NCBI GenBank assembly: GCA_005239435.1
Contig: SZNP01000001.1
Location: 682,001 to 746,000 of the forward strand
Direction of reading: 5' to 3'
Origin: Halorussus salinisoli
GTDB lineage: Archaea > Halobacteriota > Halobacteria > Halobacteriales > Haladaptataceae
DNA: 64,000 nt
In this document: positions 34,184 through 43,365 of the stretch, in pieces
Position numbering within the stretch: position 1 is the first letter of the stretch
Layout of the letters: each line of letters begins with the position of its first letter
Notes under the pieces: generated by a model
Database searches by the model: none
The model's input: the letters and a program-made list of their open reading frames with translations, nothing else
Told to the model about the DNA's origin: nothing
Program-made: the position numbers and the translations under genes

Positions 34184-34196
34184 CCCACATCGTGGG
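34184..34196. promoter_or_regulatory. Dyad upstream of the Lrp gene, candidate operator
   Basis: CCCACATCGTGGG has perfect 5-bp arms around ATC, about 55 bp before the Lrp-family ATG at 34129. Lrp regulators often bind dyads in front of their own gene. Only the symmetry is observed. Confidence 0.3.
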
Positions 34197-34229
34197 TATC
34201 TTTGTGTCGTTTCCCACGGCCGGGCAAGA

Positions 34230-34256
34230 CCGCCTCTGTTCGCTGAAAGAGGGCGG
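34230..34256 (-). terminator. Hairpin at the aminotransferase 3' end
   Basis: CCGCCTCT and AGAGGGCGG pair with one bulged G around a 10-nt loop, directly abutting the stop codon (34257-34259) of the leftward aminotransferase. No strong U-run follows, so termination efficiency is uncertain. Confidence 0.4.
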
Positions 34257-35597
34257 TTACGTTTCCATCGCGGCATCGGAGACTTCGAGACCGGCGTCGA
34301 CCGCCTCGATCGCTTCGTCGATCTCGTCCTCGGTGATCGTCAACGGCGGTGCGACGATCAGCGTATTGATCATATTCGCCACGTACGCCCCGTGATCGGC
34401 TGCCGTCGACGAGACTTCGTCGACGACTGTCGTCCCCTGGCTGACTTTGTCTTCACGTTCACCGAACGGCACGCGCTTCTCGGGGTGCTTGGTGAGTTCG
34501 ATTCCGCGGAAGAGACCGACGCCGCGTGTGTCACCCACACTCGGGTGTTTCGCCGCGAGTTCGTCGATCTGTTCGCCGAGGTACTCACCGACGTCGCTCG
34601 CGCGCTCAATGAGGTTCTCCTCCCGATACGTCTCGATCGTCGCAAGTCCGGCGGCGACCGCAACCGGGTGCCCTGCGTACGTGTGGCCGTGGCAGAGCAT
34701 GTTCTCGTCGAAGTGGTCGGCGATTTCGGATGTGACGATCGTGGCGCCGAGCGGTTGGTACGCACCGGTGAGCCCTTTCGCCATCGTTATGATGTCCGGT
34801 TCGACGTCGAACACGTCGCAGCCGAACCATTCGCCGGTCCGGCCGAATCCAGCCATCACCTCGTCGCAGATCAGCAGCGCACCGTGGTCGTGCGCGATCT
34901 CCTTCAGTCGCGGCAGATACTCGTCCGGCGGTACCAGAATCCCGTTCGATCCAACGATCGGTTCGACGAGTACTGCGGCGACCGTGTCACCTTCGAGTTC
35001 GAGCATCTCGTCGATGTACTCGAGGCTCTCCATCGGGTCGAGCGTCGAACCGTACGCGTACGGATCAGGTGCCTTGATCGTCCCGGGAATCCCGGGCTCG
35101 GCCTCCAGTCGGCGTGGATCACCCGTGACACTAATCGAACCGTAGGTAGCGCCGTGGTACGAGCGGTACCGCGAGATGATCTTTTGCTTACCGGTGTAGA
35201 AGCGTGCGATCTTGATTGCCGCCTCGACGGCTTCCGTCCCGCTGGTCGAGAAGAACGTCTTCGAGAGGTCGCCTGGAGTGACGGCTGCGAGTTCCTCCCC
35301 GAGTTTCGCGCGCGCTTCCGTGGTGTAGTTCGGCGCGACGTAGCCCGCTTCGCGTACCTGTTCGGCGACTGCGTCTTCGACTTTCTCGGCGGAGTGGCCG
35401 AGGTTCGAGCACATGAGCTGACTCGAGAAGTCGATGTACTCGTTGCCGTCGGCGTCCGCGAACCGGACGCCGTCTGCGTCGGTCACTTGGGTCGGGCTGA
35501 CTTCGTTCTGGAACGACCACGTCCCGAACACGTACTCTTTGTCGGTCTGCTCGGTTTCGTTGAGGCCTTCGTCAGTCGGGGATTCTTGCTGTGACAT
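34257..35597 (-). CDS. Class III (omega) aminotransferase
   Basis: PLP-dependent fold type I enzyme of the omega-amino acid:pyruvate / 4-aminobutyrate aminotransferase group, 446 residues. The PLP region FSTSGTEAVEAAIKIARFYTG (about 117-137), the ICDEVMAGFGRTG motif (Asp245) and the Schiff-base lysine in ITMAKGLTGAYQPLG (Lys274) are all present. The neighbouring methylmalonate-semialdehyde dehydrogenase and N-carbamoyl hydrolase favour beta-alanine (to malonate semialdehyde) as the amino donor, but taurine or 4-aminobutyrate cannot be ruled out. It is divergent from the dehydrogenase across a 173 bp promoter region. Confidence 0.92.
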   Translation of the reverse strand: MSQQESPTDEGLNETEQTDKEYVFGTWSFQNEVSPTQVTDADGVRFADADGNEYIDFSSQLMCSNLGHSAEKVEDAVAEQVREAGYVAPNYTTEARAKLGEELAAVTPGDLSKTFFSTSGTEAVEAAIKIARFYTGKQKIISRYRSYHGATYGSISVTGDPRRLEAEPGIPGTIKAPDPYAYGSTLDPMESLEYIDEMLELEGDTVAAVLVEPIVGSNGILVPPDEYLPRLKEIAHDHGALLICDEVMAGFGRTGEWFGCDVFDVEPDIITMAKGLTGAYQPLGATIVTSEIADHFDENMLCHGHTYAGHPVAVAAGLATIETYREENLIERASDVGEYLGEQIDELAAKHPSVGDTRGVGLFRGIELTKHPEKRVPFGEREDKVSQGTTVVDEVSSTAADHGAYVANMINTLIVAPPLTITEDEIDEAIEAVDAGLEVSDAAMET

Positions 35598-35679
35598 CGG
35601 CGTGTGTCACCTATTAGCTTGTGATTGATTAATCTTTACCCTTTATCGAAATTCGTAGGATATTGTTCTCCGAACTGTA

Positions 35680-35694
35680 GTATACCGGGTACAC
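35680..35694. promoter_or_regulatory. Near-palindrome in the divergent aminotransferase/dehydrogenase promoter
   Basis: GTATACCGGGTACAC has 7-bp arms around a central G with one mismatch, in the middle of the divergent region 35598-35770. TATA-like elements occur on either side (GATTAATC leftward near 35627, AAGCTTATTG rightward near 35735). Candidate site for the Lrp-type regulator; inference. Confidence 0.3.
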
Positions 35695-35770
35695 TGTTTC
35701 TTATATCCCATTGCTATTAGGATGATGTAGGAAAAGCTTATTGCGCGAGAGCTAGAGAGTCAAATGACGA

Positions 35771-37246
35771 ATGACCGTAGATGGTACTCCACCCAGAGGC
35801 GACGTACAGAACTACATCGACGGTGACTGGCGAGACCCGTCGAGCGACCAGGGCCAAGACGTCATCAACCCGGCGACCGGCGAGACGCTCACGTACGTCG
35901 GGTTCAGCTCCGAGGCCGATGTCGACGCGGCGGTCGAGGCCGGTCAGGCGGCGTTCGAAGACTGGAGTGCAACGCCGGTCGAGGAGCGCATCCAACCGCT
36001 ATTCGAATTCAAGCGGCTACTCGAAGAGCATCAGGACGAGCTCGCAGAAATCCTCGTCCAAGAGCACGGGAAGACGTTTGCCGAAGCCATGGGTGAACTA
36101 CGGCGCGGCATCGAGAACGTCGAGGTCGCGTGCGGTATCCCGTCGATGATGCAGTCGGGCCATCTTCCGAACGCCGCCCCTGATATCGACGAGACCGCTG
36201 TCCGGAAGCCACTCGGCGTGTTTACGGCGATCACGCCGTTCAACTTCCCGGGGATGATTCCGCTGTGGTTCCTCCCGTACGCGGTCGCGACCGGAAACGC
36301 GTTCGTCCTGAAGCCGAGCGAGCAGGACCCGATAGTCGCCCAGCATCTATTCGAACTCCTCGACGAGACGGACTTCCCGGACGGAGTCGTCCAACTCGTC
36401 CACGGGAGTGTCGACTCGGTAAACACGCTGCTCGACCACGATGGAATCGAAGGCGCGTCGTTCGTTGGCAGCACACCCGTCGCAAAGACCGTGTACGAGC
36501 GCGGTGCCGGGAACGGCAAGCGCGTCCAGGCGCAGGGCGGTGCAAAGAATCACGTCATCGTCACGGAGACCGCTAATCTGGACTTCGCTGCGAAGAAGAC
36601 CGTGTCGTCGGCGTGTGCGTGTGGTGGTGAGCGCTGCCTTGCAAACGACGTCGCCGTCGTCGAGGAATCCGTCTACGACGAGTTCGTCGACCGTGTCGTG
36701 GAAGAAGCGAAGGCCCAGCAGGTCGGCTACGGGCTCGACGACGGCACCGACATTGGCGCTCTCATCACACCGGAACACGAAGCACGGGTGCGCGACCTGA
36801 TCGCAACCGGCGTCGACGAGGGCGCTGAACTCCTGCTCGACGGCCGTGACGTCGACGTCGAGAGCTACGACGGCAACTTCCTCGCGCCGACCGTGTTCGG
36901 CGATATCGATCCGGAGATGACGCTCGCCCAGGAGGAGATCTTTGGTCCGGTCCTCGGCTTGATGTCGGTCGGCGACGTCGACGAAGCGATTGACGTCCTG
37001 AACCGCAGCGACTTCGGGAACGCCGCGAGTCTGTTCACTGGGAGTGGCGCTGATGCCAGGAAGGTTCGTCACGAGGCAGATGTCGGTAATCTCGGTGTGA
37101 ACGCAGGGACCGCAGCTCCGATGCCGTTCTTCCACTTCGGCGGCCGCAAGGACTCGTTCTTCGGCGACCTTCACGCACAGGGCGAAGACATGATCCACTT
37201 CTACACGGACAAGACCGTCTATATCGAACGCTGGCCGGACGCCTAA
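35771..37246 (+). CDS. mmsA: Methylmalonate/malonate-semialdehyde dehydrogenase (CoA-acylating)
   Basis: 491-residue ALDH superfamily enzyme. The catalytic Cys289 lies in GGERCLAND. The position that carries the usual general-base Glu in other ALDHs reads QGGAKNHVIV, and the end PFFHFGGRKDSFFGDLHAQG then YTDKTVYIERW is diagnostic for the MmsA/IolA class, which acylates CoA. It converts malonate semialdehyde to acetyl-CoA, or methylmalonate semialdehyde to propionyl-CoA, with NAD+. It is divergent from the omega-aminotransferase, the expected source of its substrate. The ATG at 35771 is in frame; an ATG seven bases upstream is in another frame. Confidence 0.93.
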   Translation: MTVDGTPPRGDVQNYIDGDWRDPSSDQGQDVINPATGETLTYVGFSSEADVDAAVEAGQAAFEDWSATPVEERIQPLFEFKRLLEEHQDELAEILVQEHGKTFAEAMGELRRGIENVEVACGIPSMMQSGHLPNAAPDIDETAVRKPLGVFTAITPFNFPGMIPLWFLPYAVATGNAFVLKPSEQDPIVAQHLFELLDETDFPDGVVQLVHGSVDSVNTLLDHDGIEGASFVGSTPVAKTVYERGAGNGKRVQAQGGAKNHVIVTETANLDFAAKKTVSSACACGGERCLANDVAVVEESVYDEFVDRVVEEAKAQQVGYGLDDGTDIGALITPEHEARVRDLIATGVDEGAELLLDGRDVDVESYDGNFLAPTVFGDIDPEMTLAQEEIFGPVLGLMSVGDVDEAIDVLNRSDFGNAASLFTGSGADARKVRHEADVGNLGVNAGTAAPMPFFHFGGRKDSFFGDLHAQGEDMIHFYTDKTVYIERWPDA

Positions 37247-37487
37247 CGTCTCTTCTCTCGCCTTTGCTCTCGACTAACTGCGTACCGTCGGTGCCAATCG
37301 CTGAAGTTGTGGATGAGTCGAGGAAGGACGAGCGTGGGCTTCTCCCGTCTCGACCGACGTCTGTCAGGCGCCGACACCGATAGTTGATGAATTTTGTTCG
37401 AGAGTTCCGGGATACGTTAGGATATAGTAAGAAGAATCACACGCTCCCCAATATTTATTACAGACTCAGTGTGATGTGTGAACGCAT

Positions 37488-37643
37488 ATGACAATGTTAG
37501 GGATGCCGACGTCAATGTTCCTCGTGTTCGCCGCGACGCTGCTGGCGGGAAGCATCGCAGCCATCCACTACACGGTCGTCCACGTTCTCCTCGGGAGGCC
37601 GGTCGAGGAAAGCACACCCAGTCAGGCCGTGGGAGGAAAGTAG
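37488..37643 (+). CDS. 51-aa single-TM partner of the sodium:solute symporter
   Basis: A short frame, ATG 37488 to TAG 37641-37643, encodes one clear membrane helix (SMFLVFAATLLAGSIAAIHY, about 9-28) and a short hydrophilic tail. It ends 4 bp before the symporter ATG, so the two are co-translated. Small membrane partners of this kind precede several sodium:solute symporters (for example the YhdT/PanF pair), but this sequence is not recognisably of that family. I infer an accessory or stability subunit. It would be missed by annotation that skips genes under 60 codons. Confidence 0.7.
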   Translation: MTMLGMPTSMFLVFAATLLAGSIAAIHYTVVHVLLGRPVEESTPSQAVGGK

Positions 37644-37647
37644 TAGA

Positions 37648-39081
37648 ATGGCAGTCAATCCATTCTATCTCGGGACGTTCGTCGTGTACCTGGTGATCGT
37701 GTTGGGTATCGGTGTCTGGGGCTACACGAAGACGGACACGGTAGAGGACTTCTGGGTGTACGGTCGGGATCTCGGACCGTGGCTGGCGACGTGGTCGTTC
37801 GTCGCCAACTTCGTGAGCGCAGTCAGCGTCATCGGGTTCATCGGGGCCGTGTACGGCGGTGGCTACGCCATCATGACGGGGATCGTGTTCGGGTTGATGC
37901 TCGGCATCAGTGCGCTGTACTTTGTCGTCCACAAGGTCCGTGAGTTGAACCAGGTCACGCTGCCGGACATCATCGCCGAAGTGACGGGCAGGGAGTGGGC
38001 CCGACCGATCGCAGCGACGGTCCTCCTCGGCAACGCCTGGGTGTATCTGATCATGCAGTTGGTCGGTGCGAGCCTTCTCGTGACGACCATCACCGGCGTG
38101 CCGTACAAGTACATGGTCTGGGTGATCGGAGTCGTGTTCATCGCCTACACCGTACTCGGCGGACTGGTCAGCGTCGCGTGGACCGACCTCCTCCAAGGGA
38201 CGCTCATGGTCGGAACGGTGTTCGTCGCGCTCGCTTACATGGCCCTTGACCTCGGGGGCATCACGGCGATCAACTCGCAGTTCGCCGCGATGGACCCCGC
38301 GAACGTCGCCCCGCTCGGCAAAGGGACGTACACGGCGATCGGCGTCGTCGGCTCTATCGTGGCGTTCTTCGGTACGATATTCACCGGCGGTAACTACATC
38401 ATCCGCATCAACGCGACCAGAGACGTGCGCACCGCCAAGTTCCACCTGGCCGCGAGCGGCGTCATCCTCTCGGTGTTCTACGCGGCGCTAGTGTGGTTGG
38501 GCGGAGCGACTACGGTCGCTCTGGATGGGACCGGTCTCAGCGTCGACAACGTCGACAAGGCGTTCCCGGTGCTCATCACGGAGTACCTGCCGACAGAGAT
38601 CGGCGTCGTCATCATTCTCGCGGTCATGAGCGCCATCCTCTCGACGACCGACACCCGACTGCACACGACGGGCGTCACCACGTCGAACGACCTCTACGAT
38701 TACTTCGCCTCGGACGTGTCGAACGACCAGAAGCTGAAGGTGAGTCGCTACGCGACGATCTTCTTCGGTCTCACCGCCACGGCCGTCGCGGTCAATCCGC
38801 CGGGGACGATCATCACGCTGTACACGTTCCGGGCGATTCTGCTGACGAGCGCGTTCCTCCTGCCCGTGTATGCAGCACTATACTGGCGGGGACTCGACGG
38901 CCGCGCGGTGCTCGCCTCGATGTCGTTGGGCGCGATACTCGGCGTGGGATGGAAACTCGGCGGAGAGTTCTTCAGCGTTCCCGCGACGTTCGTCGGCGTC
39001 GGAACCGCTCTGCTGGTGCTGATCGTCGGACACTTCATCTGGGCCGAGAAACCGGCGGCTCAGACCGTCGCCTCCGACTGA
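37648..39081 (+). CDS. Sodium:solute symporter (SSS family)
   Basis: 477 residues with about 13 TM helices and the SSS-family signature region: GRDLGPWLATWSFVANFVSA early, YTVLGGLVSVAWTDLLQGTLM in the middle and AVMSAILSTTDTRLHTTG for the sodium-site helix. It imports an organic solute with Na+. The neighbours (N-carbamoyl hydrolase, semialdehyde dehydrogenase, aminotransferase) point to a ureido or amino compound such as N-carbamoyl-beta-alanine or beta-alanine; pantothenate is another SSS substrate. It is immediately preceded by a 51-residue membrane partner gene. Confidence 0.93.
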   Translation: MAVNPFYLGTFVVYLVIVLGIGVWGYTKTDTVEDFWVYGRDLGPWLATWSFVANFVSAVSVIGFIGAVYGGGYAIMTGIVFGLMLGISALYFVVHKVRELNQVTLPDIIAEVTGREWARPIAATVLLGNAWVYLIMQLVGASLLVTTITGVPYKYMVWVIGVVFIAYTVLGGLVSVAWTDLLQGTLMVGTVFVALAYMALDLGGITAINSQFAAMDPANVAPLGKGTYTAIGVVGSIVAFFGTIFTGGNYIIRINATRDVRTAKFHLAASGVILSVFYAALVWLGGATTVALDGTGLSVDNVDKAFPVLITEYLPTEIGVVIILAVMSAILSTTDTRLHTTGVTTSNDLYDYFASDVSNDQKLKVSRYATIFFGLTATAVAVNPPGTIITLYTFRAILLTSAFLLPVYAALYWRGLDGRAVLASMSLGAILGVGWKLGGEFFSVPATFVGVGTALLVLIVGHFIWAEKPAAQTVASD

Positions 39082-39152
39082 CCCAGCGCAACTACTGCTT
39101 TCCGTATTCTGAACGAACCAACTGACGAAGCGAAACCACTCGGCAATCCAAA

Positions 39153-40397
39153 ATGGCAAACGAATTTAACATCGATAGGAATCGGCTGATCGAGACCGTG
39201 AAAGAGCAGGCCGCGATCGGCGGTACCGATGGCGGTGGCCTCCATCGACTCGCGCTGTCAGACGAGGACAAGCAGGTCCGTGACTGGTTCCACGAGCAGA
39301 TGGAAGCGGCCGACCTCGACGTTCGCATCGACGAGATGGGAAACATGTTCGGACGGCGTCCGGGGACAGATTCGGACGCAGCGCCCGTGTTGCTCGGCTC
39401 TCACCTCGACTCCCAACCGAACGGCGGCATCTACGACGGTGCACTCGGCGTCGTCGGCGCACTCGAGTTCGTTCGGACGCTCGACGACCAGGGAATCGAG
39501 ACGAAACACCCGATAGAGATAGTCAACTGGACGAACGAGGAGGGCTCACGGTTCCAGCCCGCGATGATGGCCAGCGGCGTATGGGCCGGCGTCCACGACC
39601 GGGACGCGATGTACGCCGAAACCGATGCAGAGGGTAACACGTTGCGGGCCGAACTCGAACGGATCGGCTATCGGGGCAGCGCCCCGGTCGGACCCCAGGA
39701 GGAGTACGAGGCCTACCTCGAACTTCACGTCGAGCAGGGTCCGTACCTCGAAGAGTGGGGGCAGTCGGTCGGCATCGTGACGGACATCGTCGGGTTCACG
39801 TGGGGAGAACTCACCTTCCGCGGCGAACCCGACCACACAGGAGCGACGCCGATGCACCACCGGAGCGACGCGCTCGTCGCTGCCGCGGACGTAATCGTTC
39901 GGCTCCGACGACTCGCCGAAGACCTCGGCGAACGTACCGTGGCGACGACCGGTGTCGTCGATGCCACTCCCAACTCGATCAACGTCATCCCCGGTGAGGT
40001 CACGTTCACCTGGGACGCACGCGACCCCGACGACGCGGTCGTCGAAGCGGCGTTCCAGCGGGTGCTCGCGGAGGCCGAACGCGCCGCGGAGCGCGAGGGC
40101 GTCGACTGGGAGTGGGAGGAGCGAATGCGGGCCCCGAGCGTCAAGTTCGCGGACCGCTGCACCGAGACAATGGCCGACGCCGCGGCGTCACTCGATTACG
40201 ACTACACGGACATCGTCGCCGGTGCCGGCCACGACGCGACCCACCTCGCGGAGGTCTGCGACACCGGGATGGTCTTCGCGGTCAGCGAAGGAGGGAAGAG
40301 TCACAGCGAGGCGGAGTACACGAACTGGGACGACTGCTACAGGGCGGCGAACGTACTAGCGAACGCGGCGCTCCGAGTCGCGACCGGGGCGGCGTAA
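39153..40397 (+). CDS. Zn-dependent N-carbamoyl amidohydrolase (hydantoinase/carbamoylase family)
   Basis: 414 residues of the M20-like carbamoylase family (beta-ureidopropionase, N-carbamoyl-L-amino acid hydrolase, allantoate amidohydrolase). The metal ligands sit in LLGSHLDSQPNGGIYDGALG (about 86-105) and NWTNEEGSRFQPAMMASGV (about 126-144), with the later ELHVEQGPYLEEWG and the GAGHDATHLAEVC ligand near the C-terminus. It hydrolyses an N-carbamoyl amino acid to the amino acid, CO2 and ammonia. It follows the symporter by 71 bp on the same strand, so import and cleavage are likely coupled. Confidence 0.92.
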   Translation: MANEFNIDRNRLIETVKEQAAIGGTDGGGLHRLALSDEDKQVRDWFHEQMEAADLDVRIDEMGNMFGRRPGTDSDAAPVLLGSHLDSQPNGGIYDGALGVVGALEFVRTLDDQGIETKHPIEIVNWTNEEGSRFQPAMMASGVWAGVHDRDAMYAETDAEGNTLRAELERIGYRGSAPVGPQEEYEAYLELHVEQGPYLEEWGQSVGIVTDIVGFTWGELTFRGEPDHTGATPMHHRSDALVAAADVIVRLRRLAEDLGERTVATTGVVDATPNSINVIPGEVTFTWDARDPDDAVVEAAFQRVLAEAERAAEREGVDWEWEERMRAPSVKFADRCTETMADAAASLDYDYTDIVAGAGHDATHLAEVCDTGMVFAVSEGGKSHSEAEYTNWDDCYRAANVLANAALRVATGAA

Positions 40398-40433
40398 CGC
40401 CCGCTCTGACCGCGCATCGTCGACGGGAGCGGA

Positions 40434-41603
40434 CTACGACCTCGCGGAGAGCAGTTCTCGGGCCGCACGTTCGAGTATCTCTGCGCCCGACCTGGCGGCG
40501 TCCAGGTCGACGTGCTCGTCGTACGTGTGAGCCTGTGAGATGTCGCCTGGTCCCCACGTAATCGCCTCGATGTCGGCGTCGTTGACGAAGTTCCGAACGT
40601 CGGTCGAGGCTTTGATCCCCCAGGGTTCGGTGGACACGTCCGCGACGTCGGCCGAGTGGTCTCGGAACGTCTGGGCGAGTGGGCTGTCGACGGCGATCGA
40701 CGCCGACTCGTAGGTCCGGGTTCGCTCCCAATCGGTTTCGATATCGTGTTCCTGTTCGACGTCCTCCAACAAGGCCGCAATCTCGTCGTCGATTTCGACG
40801 GCGGTTTCGCTCGGAAGGAACCGTCGGTCGACGGTGATGGTCGCACGCTCCGGGACGACGTTCTCCTTCGTCCCAGCGTCGAACTGGGTGACGGTCGCGT
40901 ACGCTCGCCCGACGAGATCGTCTTCGCGCGACCGGACGCGTTCGTCGTACGATTCGAGCGCGTCGAGTACCGGTTTCGCGTGGTGAATCGCGTTCGTCCC
41001 CTGATCTGGACGACTGGCGTGGGAGGGGTCGCCGTCGACGCTGACCTCGTACCAGGCTAGCCCCTTCTCACTCGTCGCGGTCCGCAGTCCGGTCGGCTCG
41101 AGGACGACGCCGTAGTCGCCGTCGTAGCCCCGTTCGAGCAGGGTCTTGGTCCCCGCCTCGGCAGTCTCTTCCCCGATGGCGGCGTGAACGACGAGCGATC
41201 CGTCGAGATCACCGGACTCGATGGCGTCTTTGAGTCTGGCGGCAGTTACCATACCGATCGCGACGCCGGTTTTCATGTCGACGCTGCCGCGTCCGTAGAG
41301 CGCCCCGTCTTCGATCTCCGCGCCGTAGGGGTCGTGGCTCCACTCCTCCCGATTGCCCGCCGGGACGACGTCGATATGCCCGTTGAGCACCAGCGTGGGG
41401 TTGCCTTCACCGATTCTGGCTGCGACCTGTGGTCGGTCCGGATACGGTTCTCGGACGAGCGTCGCTTCGATATCGCGATCCTCGAACCAGTCTGCGATGT
41501 ACTCCGCACACTCCCCTTCGTTCCCGGGTGGGTTCTCGGTCTCGATCCTGACGAGATCACCAACGAGTGACGCGAGTTCGTCTTGCTTCTCAGTACGAGA
41601 CAT
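40434..41603 (-). CDS. M20 family metallopeptidase / deacylase (ArgE/DapE-like)
   Basis: 389 residues. The co-catalytic zinc motifs LNGHIDVVPAG (about 69-79), YGRGSVDMKTGVA (about 103-115) and HAAIGEETAEAGT (about 138-150) are intact, and the DPSHASRPDQGTNAIHH stretch marks the lid domain. It cleaves N-acyl groups from amino acids. It is transcribed leftward and convergent with the carbamoylase gene (36 bp apart), and the amidase upstream runs in the same direction. The exact substrate cannot be read from sequence; an N-formyl or N-acyl amino acid would fit the local theme. Confidence 0.9.
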   Translation of the reverse strand: MSRTEKQDELASLVGDLVRIETENPPGNEGECAEYIADWFEDRDIEATLVREPYPDRPQVAARIGEGNPTLVLNGHIDVVPAGNREEWSHDPYGAEIEDGALYGRGSVDMKTGVAIGMVTAARLKDAIESGDLDGSLVVHAAIGEETAEAGTKTLLERGYDGDYGVVLEPTGLRTATSEKGLAWYEVSVDGDPSHASRPDQGTNAIHHAKPVLDALESYDERVRSREDDLVGRAYATVTQFDAGTKENVVPERATITVDRRFLPSETAVEIDDEIAALLEDVEQEHDIETDWERTRTYESASIAVDSPLAQTFRDHSADVADVSTEPWGIKASTDVRNFVNDADIEAITWGPGDISQAHTYDEHVDLDAARSGAEILERAARELLSARS

Positions 41604-41801
41604 AGTCCCACATACGGTCCTAATATGTAAAAATAGTTCCGACGAAAAAGGCGTTATTCTTAATACTGTTTGTTAATAGGGTGAGTAGTTGGAGTACGTT
41701 CTATCTTCAGTGCGTATTTCAGCTCGGACGCTACCGGGCGTCGCCGGAGGTAGTTAGTGGTAACTGACGACGCCCCGTTTCCGTCGGACAGGGTCCTGGC
41801 G

Positions 41802-43145
41802 TTACTGCCGGAAAGCCTCGGCGAGGACGGCCGCGATCGACTGCGCCCGCGCGAGCAAGCGCTCGTCGTCCATGAACGACCCGACACACTGCAGCCCGAC
41901 CGGCAGGCCGTCCACGCGGCCGCCCGGCAGCGAGACGGCGGGCACGCCGGCGTGGGTCCAGGGAAGGTTCATCACCGGGTCGCCCGTACCGTCGATCCCC
42001 TCGGGCGCCGGTCCGGGGGCGGCCGGACTGATCCATACGTCGACACCCTCCTCGGCCGTCACCGCGGCCACCTCGGCGCGGAGGTCACGCCGACTCGCAC
42101 GGACGGCCGCCACCTCCTCGACGGTGACCGATTGGCCTTCCCGGACGAGGTCGGCCGTTTCCGCTGCGTACCGGTCCCCGTACTCGTCGACCCACTCGGC
42201 GTGGGCAAGTGCGGCCTCCGCGGCGACCAACCGATCGTGGCGCTCGTTGAGCGCGTCAATGTCGTTGAACAGTCGGACGCGGCGCACCTCGTAGCCAGCG
42301 CGTTCGAGCGCCTCGACTTGGGCGTCGAACTGGTCGAGACCCACCTCGGTCGCCTGCGAGAGGTACGGCCCGGTCGGTACGCCCAGCACGGGACGGTCGT
42401 CAGTCGCGACTGTTTCCCAGTCGTCACACAGCACCGACGCCGCCACCCGCATACCAGTTACGTCGCGGGTAAACGCGCCGACGTGGTCGACGGACTCGGC
42501 CAGCGGAAGCACGCCGTCCGTCGGGATGCGGTCGTAGCTCGGTTTGAACCCGACGATCCCGCAGAACGCCGCGGGTCGAATCGTCGAGCCGACGGTCTGA
42601 GTGCCGAGTGCGAGCGGCGTCTCGCCCGCTGCGACCGCGGCCGCGGACCCGCTGCTGGAACCGCCGGGCGTGTGCTGAGGGTCGTGGGGGTTGCGCGTCG
42701 GCCCGGGTTCGAAGTAGGCGAACTCCGTCGTGACCGTCTTCCCGAGGACGAGCGCTCCGGCGTCTCGGAGTGCGGCCACGGCCGACCCCTCCGCGCCGGT
42801 CAGTTCCGAAATCGGGAGGTCCGATCCGGCCCGTGTGGGGAGCCCACGGGTGTGGAAGATATCCTTGACACCTACTGGCACGCCGTAGAGCGGCGGCCGG
42901 TCGCGGGGTTCGGGGTAGCGATCCCGGAGCGCGGCGGCCTCCGCCGTCAACCGGTCGGATCGGCCGGGTTCGGGCACCAACGCGTGTACGGTCGGTTCGA
43001 CCGACTCGATCCGGTCGTGGAGCCGTTCGACGTACTTGACGACGTCACGTCGTCCGGTTCGCAGTGCACTCGCGGCCTCGGCCAGGGTCACAGCGTCGGT
43101 CGCAATCAGACTCGTTTCGTCTGCCTCGTTGGGTTCGTCGGCCAT
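41802..43145 (-). CDS. Amidase signature family protein
   Basis: 447 residues with the Ser-cisSer-Lys triad of the amidase signature family: the Lys in YGVPVGVKDIFHT (about 89-101), the glycine/serine-rich GGSSSGSAAAVAAGETPLAL (about 162-181) and the nucleophile Ser in TQTVGSTIRPAAFCG. It hydrolyses an amide to acid plus ammonia. The GatA glutamyl-tRNA role is unlikely because no gatB/gatC is near and the gene sits among amine-catabolism genes. It is leftward, about 200 bp before the M20 gene. Confidence 0.9.
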   Translation of the reverse strand: MADEPNEADETSLIATDAVTLAEAASALRTGRRDVVKYVERLHDRIESVEPTVHALVPEPGRSDRLTAEAAALRDRYPEPRDRPPLYGVPVGVKDIFHTRGLPTRAGSDLPISELTGAEGSAVAALRDAGALVLGKTVTTEFAYFEPGPTRNPHDPQHTPGGSSSGSAAAVAAGETPLALGTQTVGSTIRPAAFCGIVGFKPSYDRIPTDGVLPLAESVDHVGAFTRDVTGMRVAASVLCDDWETVATDDRPVLGVPTGPYLSQATEVGLDQFDAQVEALERAGYEVRRVRLFNDIDALNERHDRLVAAEAALAHAEWVDEYGDRYAAETADLVREGQSVTVEEVAAVRASRRDLRAEVAAVTAEEGVDVWISPAAPGPAPEGIDGTGDPVMNLPWTHAGVPAVSLPGGRVDGLPVGLQCVGSFMDDERLLARAQSIAAVLAEAFRQ

Positions 43146-43365
43146 CGTTTTCCTTGACGACTCCGACCAACGCTCACGGGAACTGTCAATGTTGGGCTAC
43201 CGGTCAGCGCTACGCCGTGGCACGGCGTGAGTCGAATACGTCCGCGTCTGCATCGTGATTCGACGGCACTCCGTCACTCGGCCGTCTCTCTCGTGGCCTC
43301 TCCCGGTGAGCGTGCGGACGAACCGAAAGGACAGGATTTTCCGAGTCGCTCCCGCGTCACTACCC

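Noticed and set aside
41802..43145. Amidase as GatA of the aminoacyl-tRNA amidotransferase
   Set aside because: No gatB or gatC is nearby, and the setting is amine and amide catabolism.
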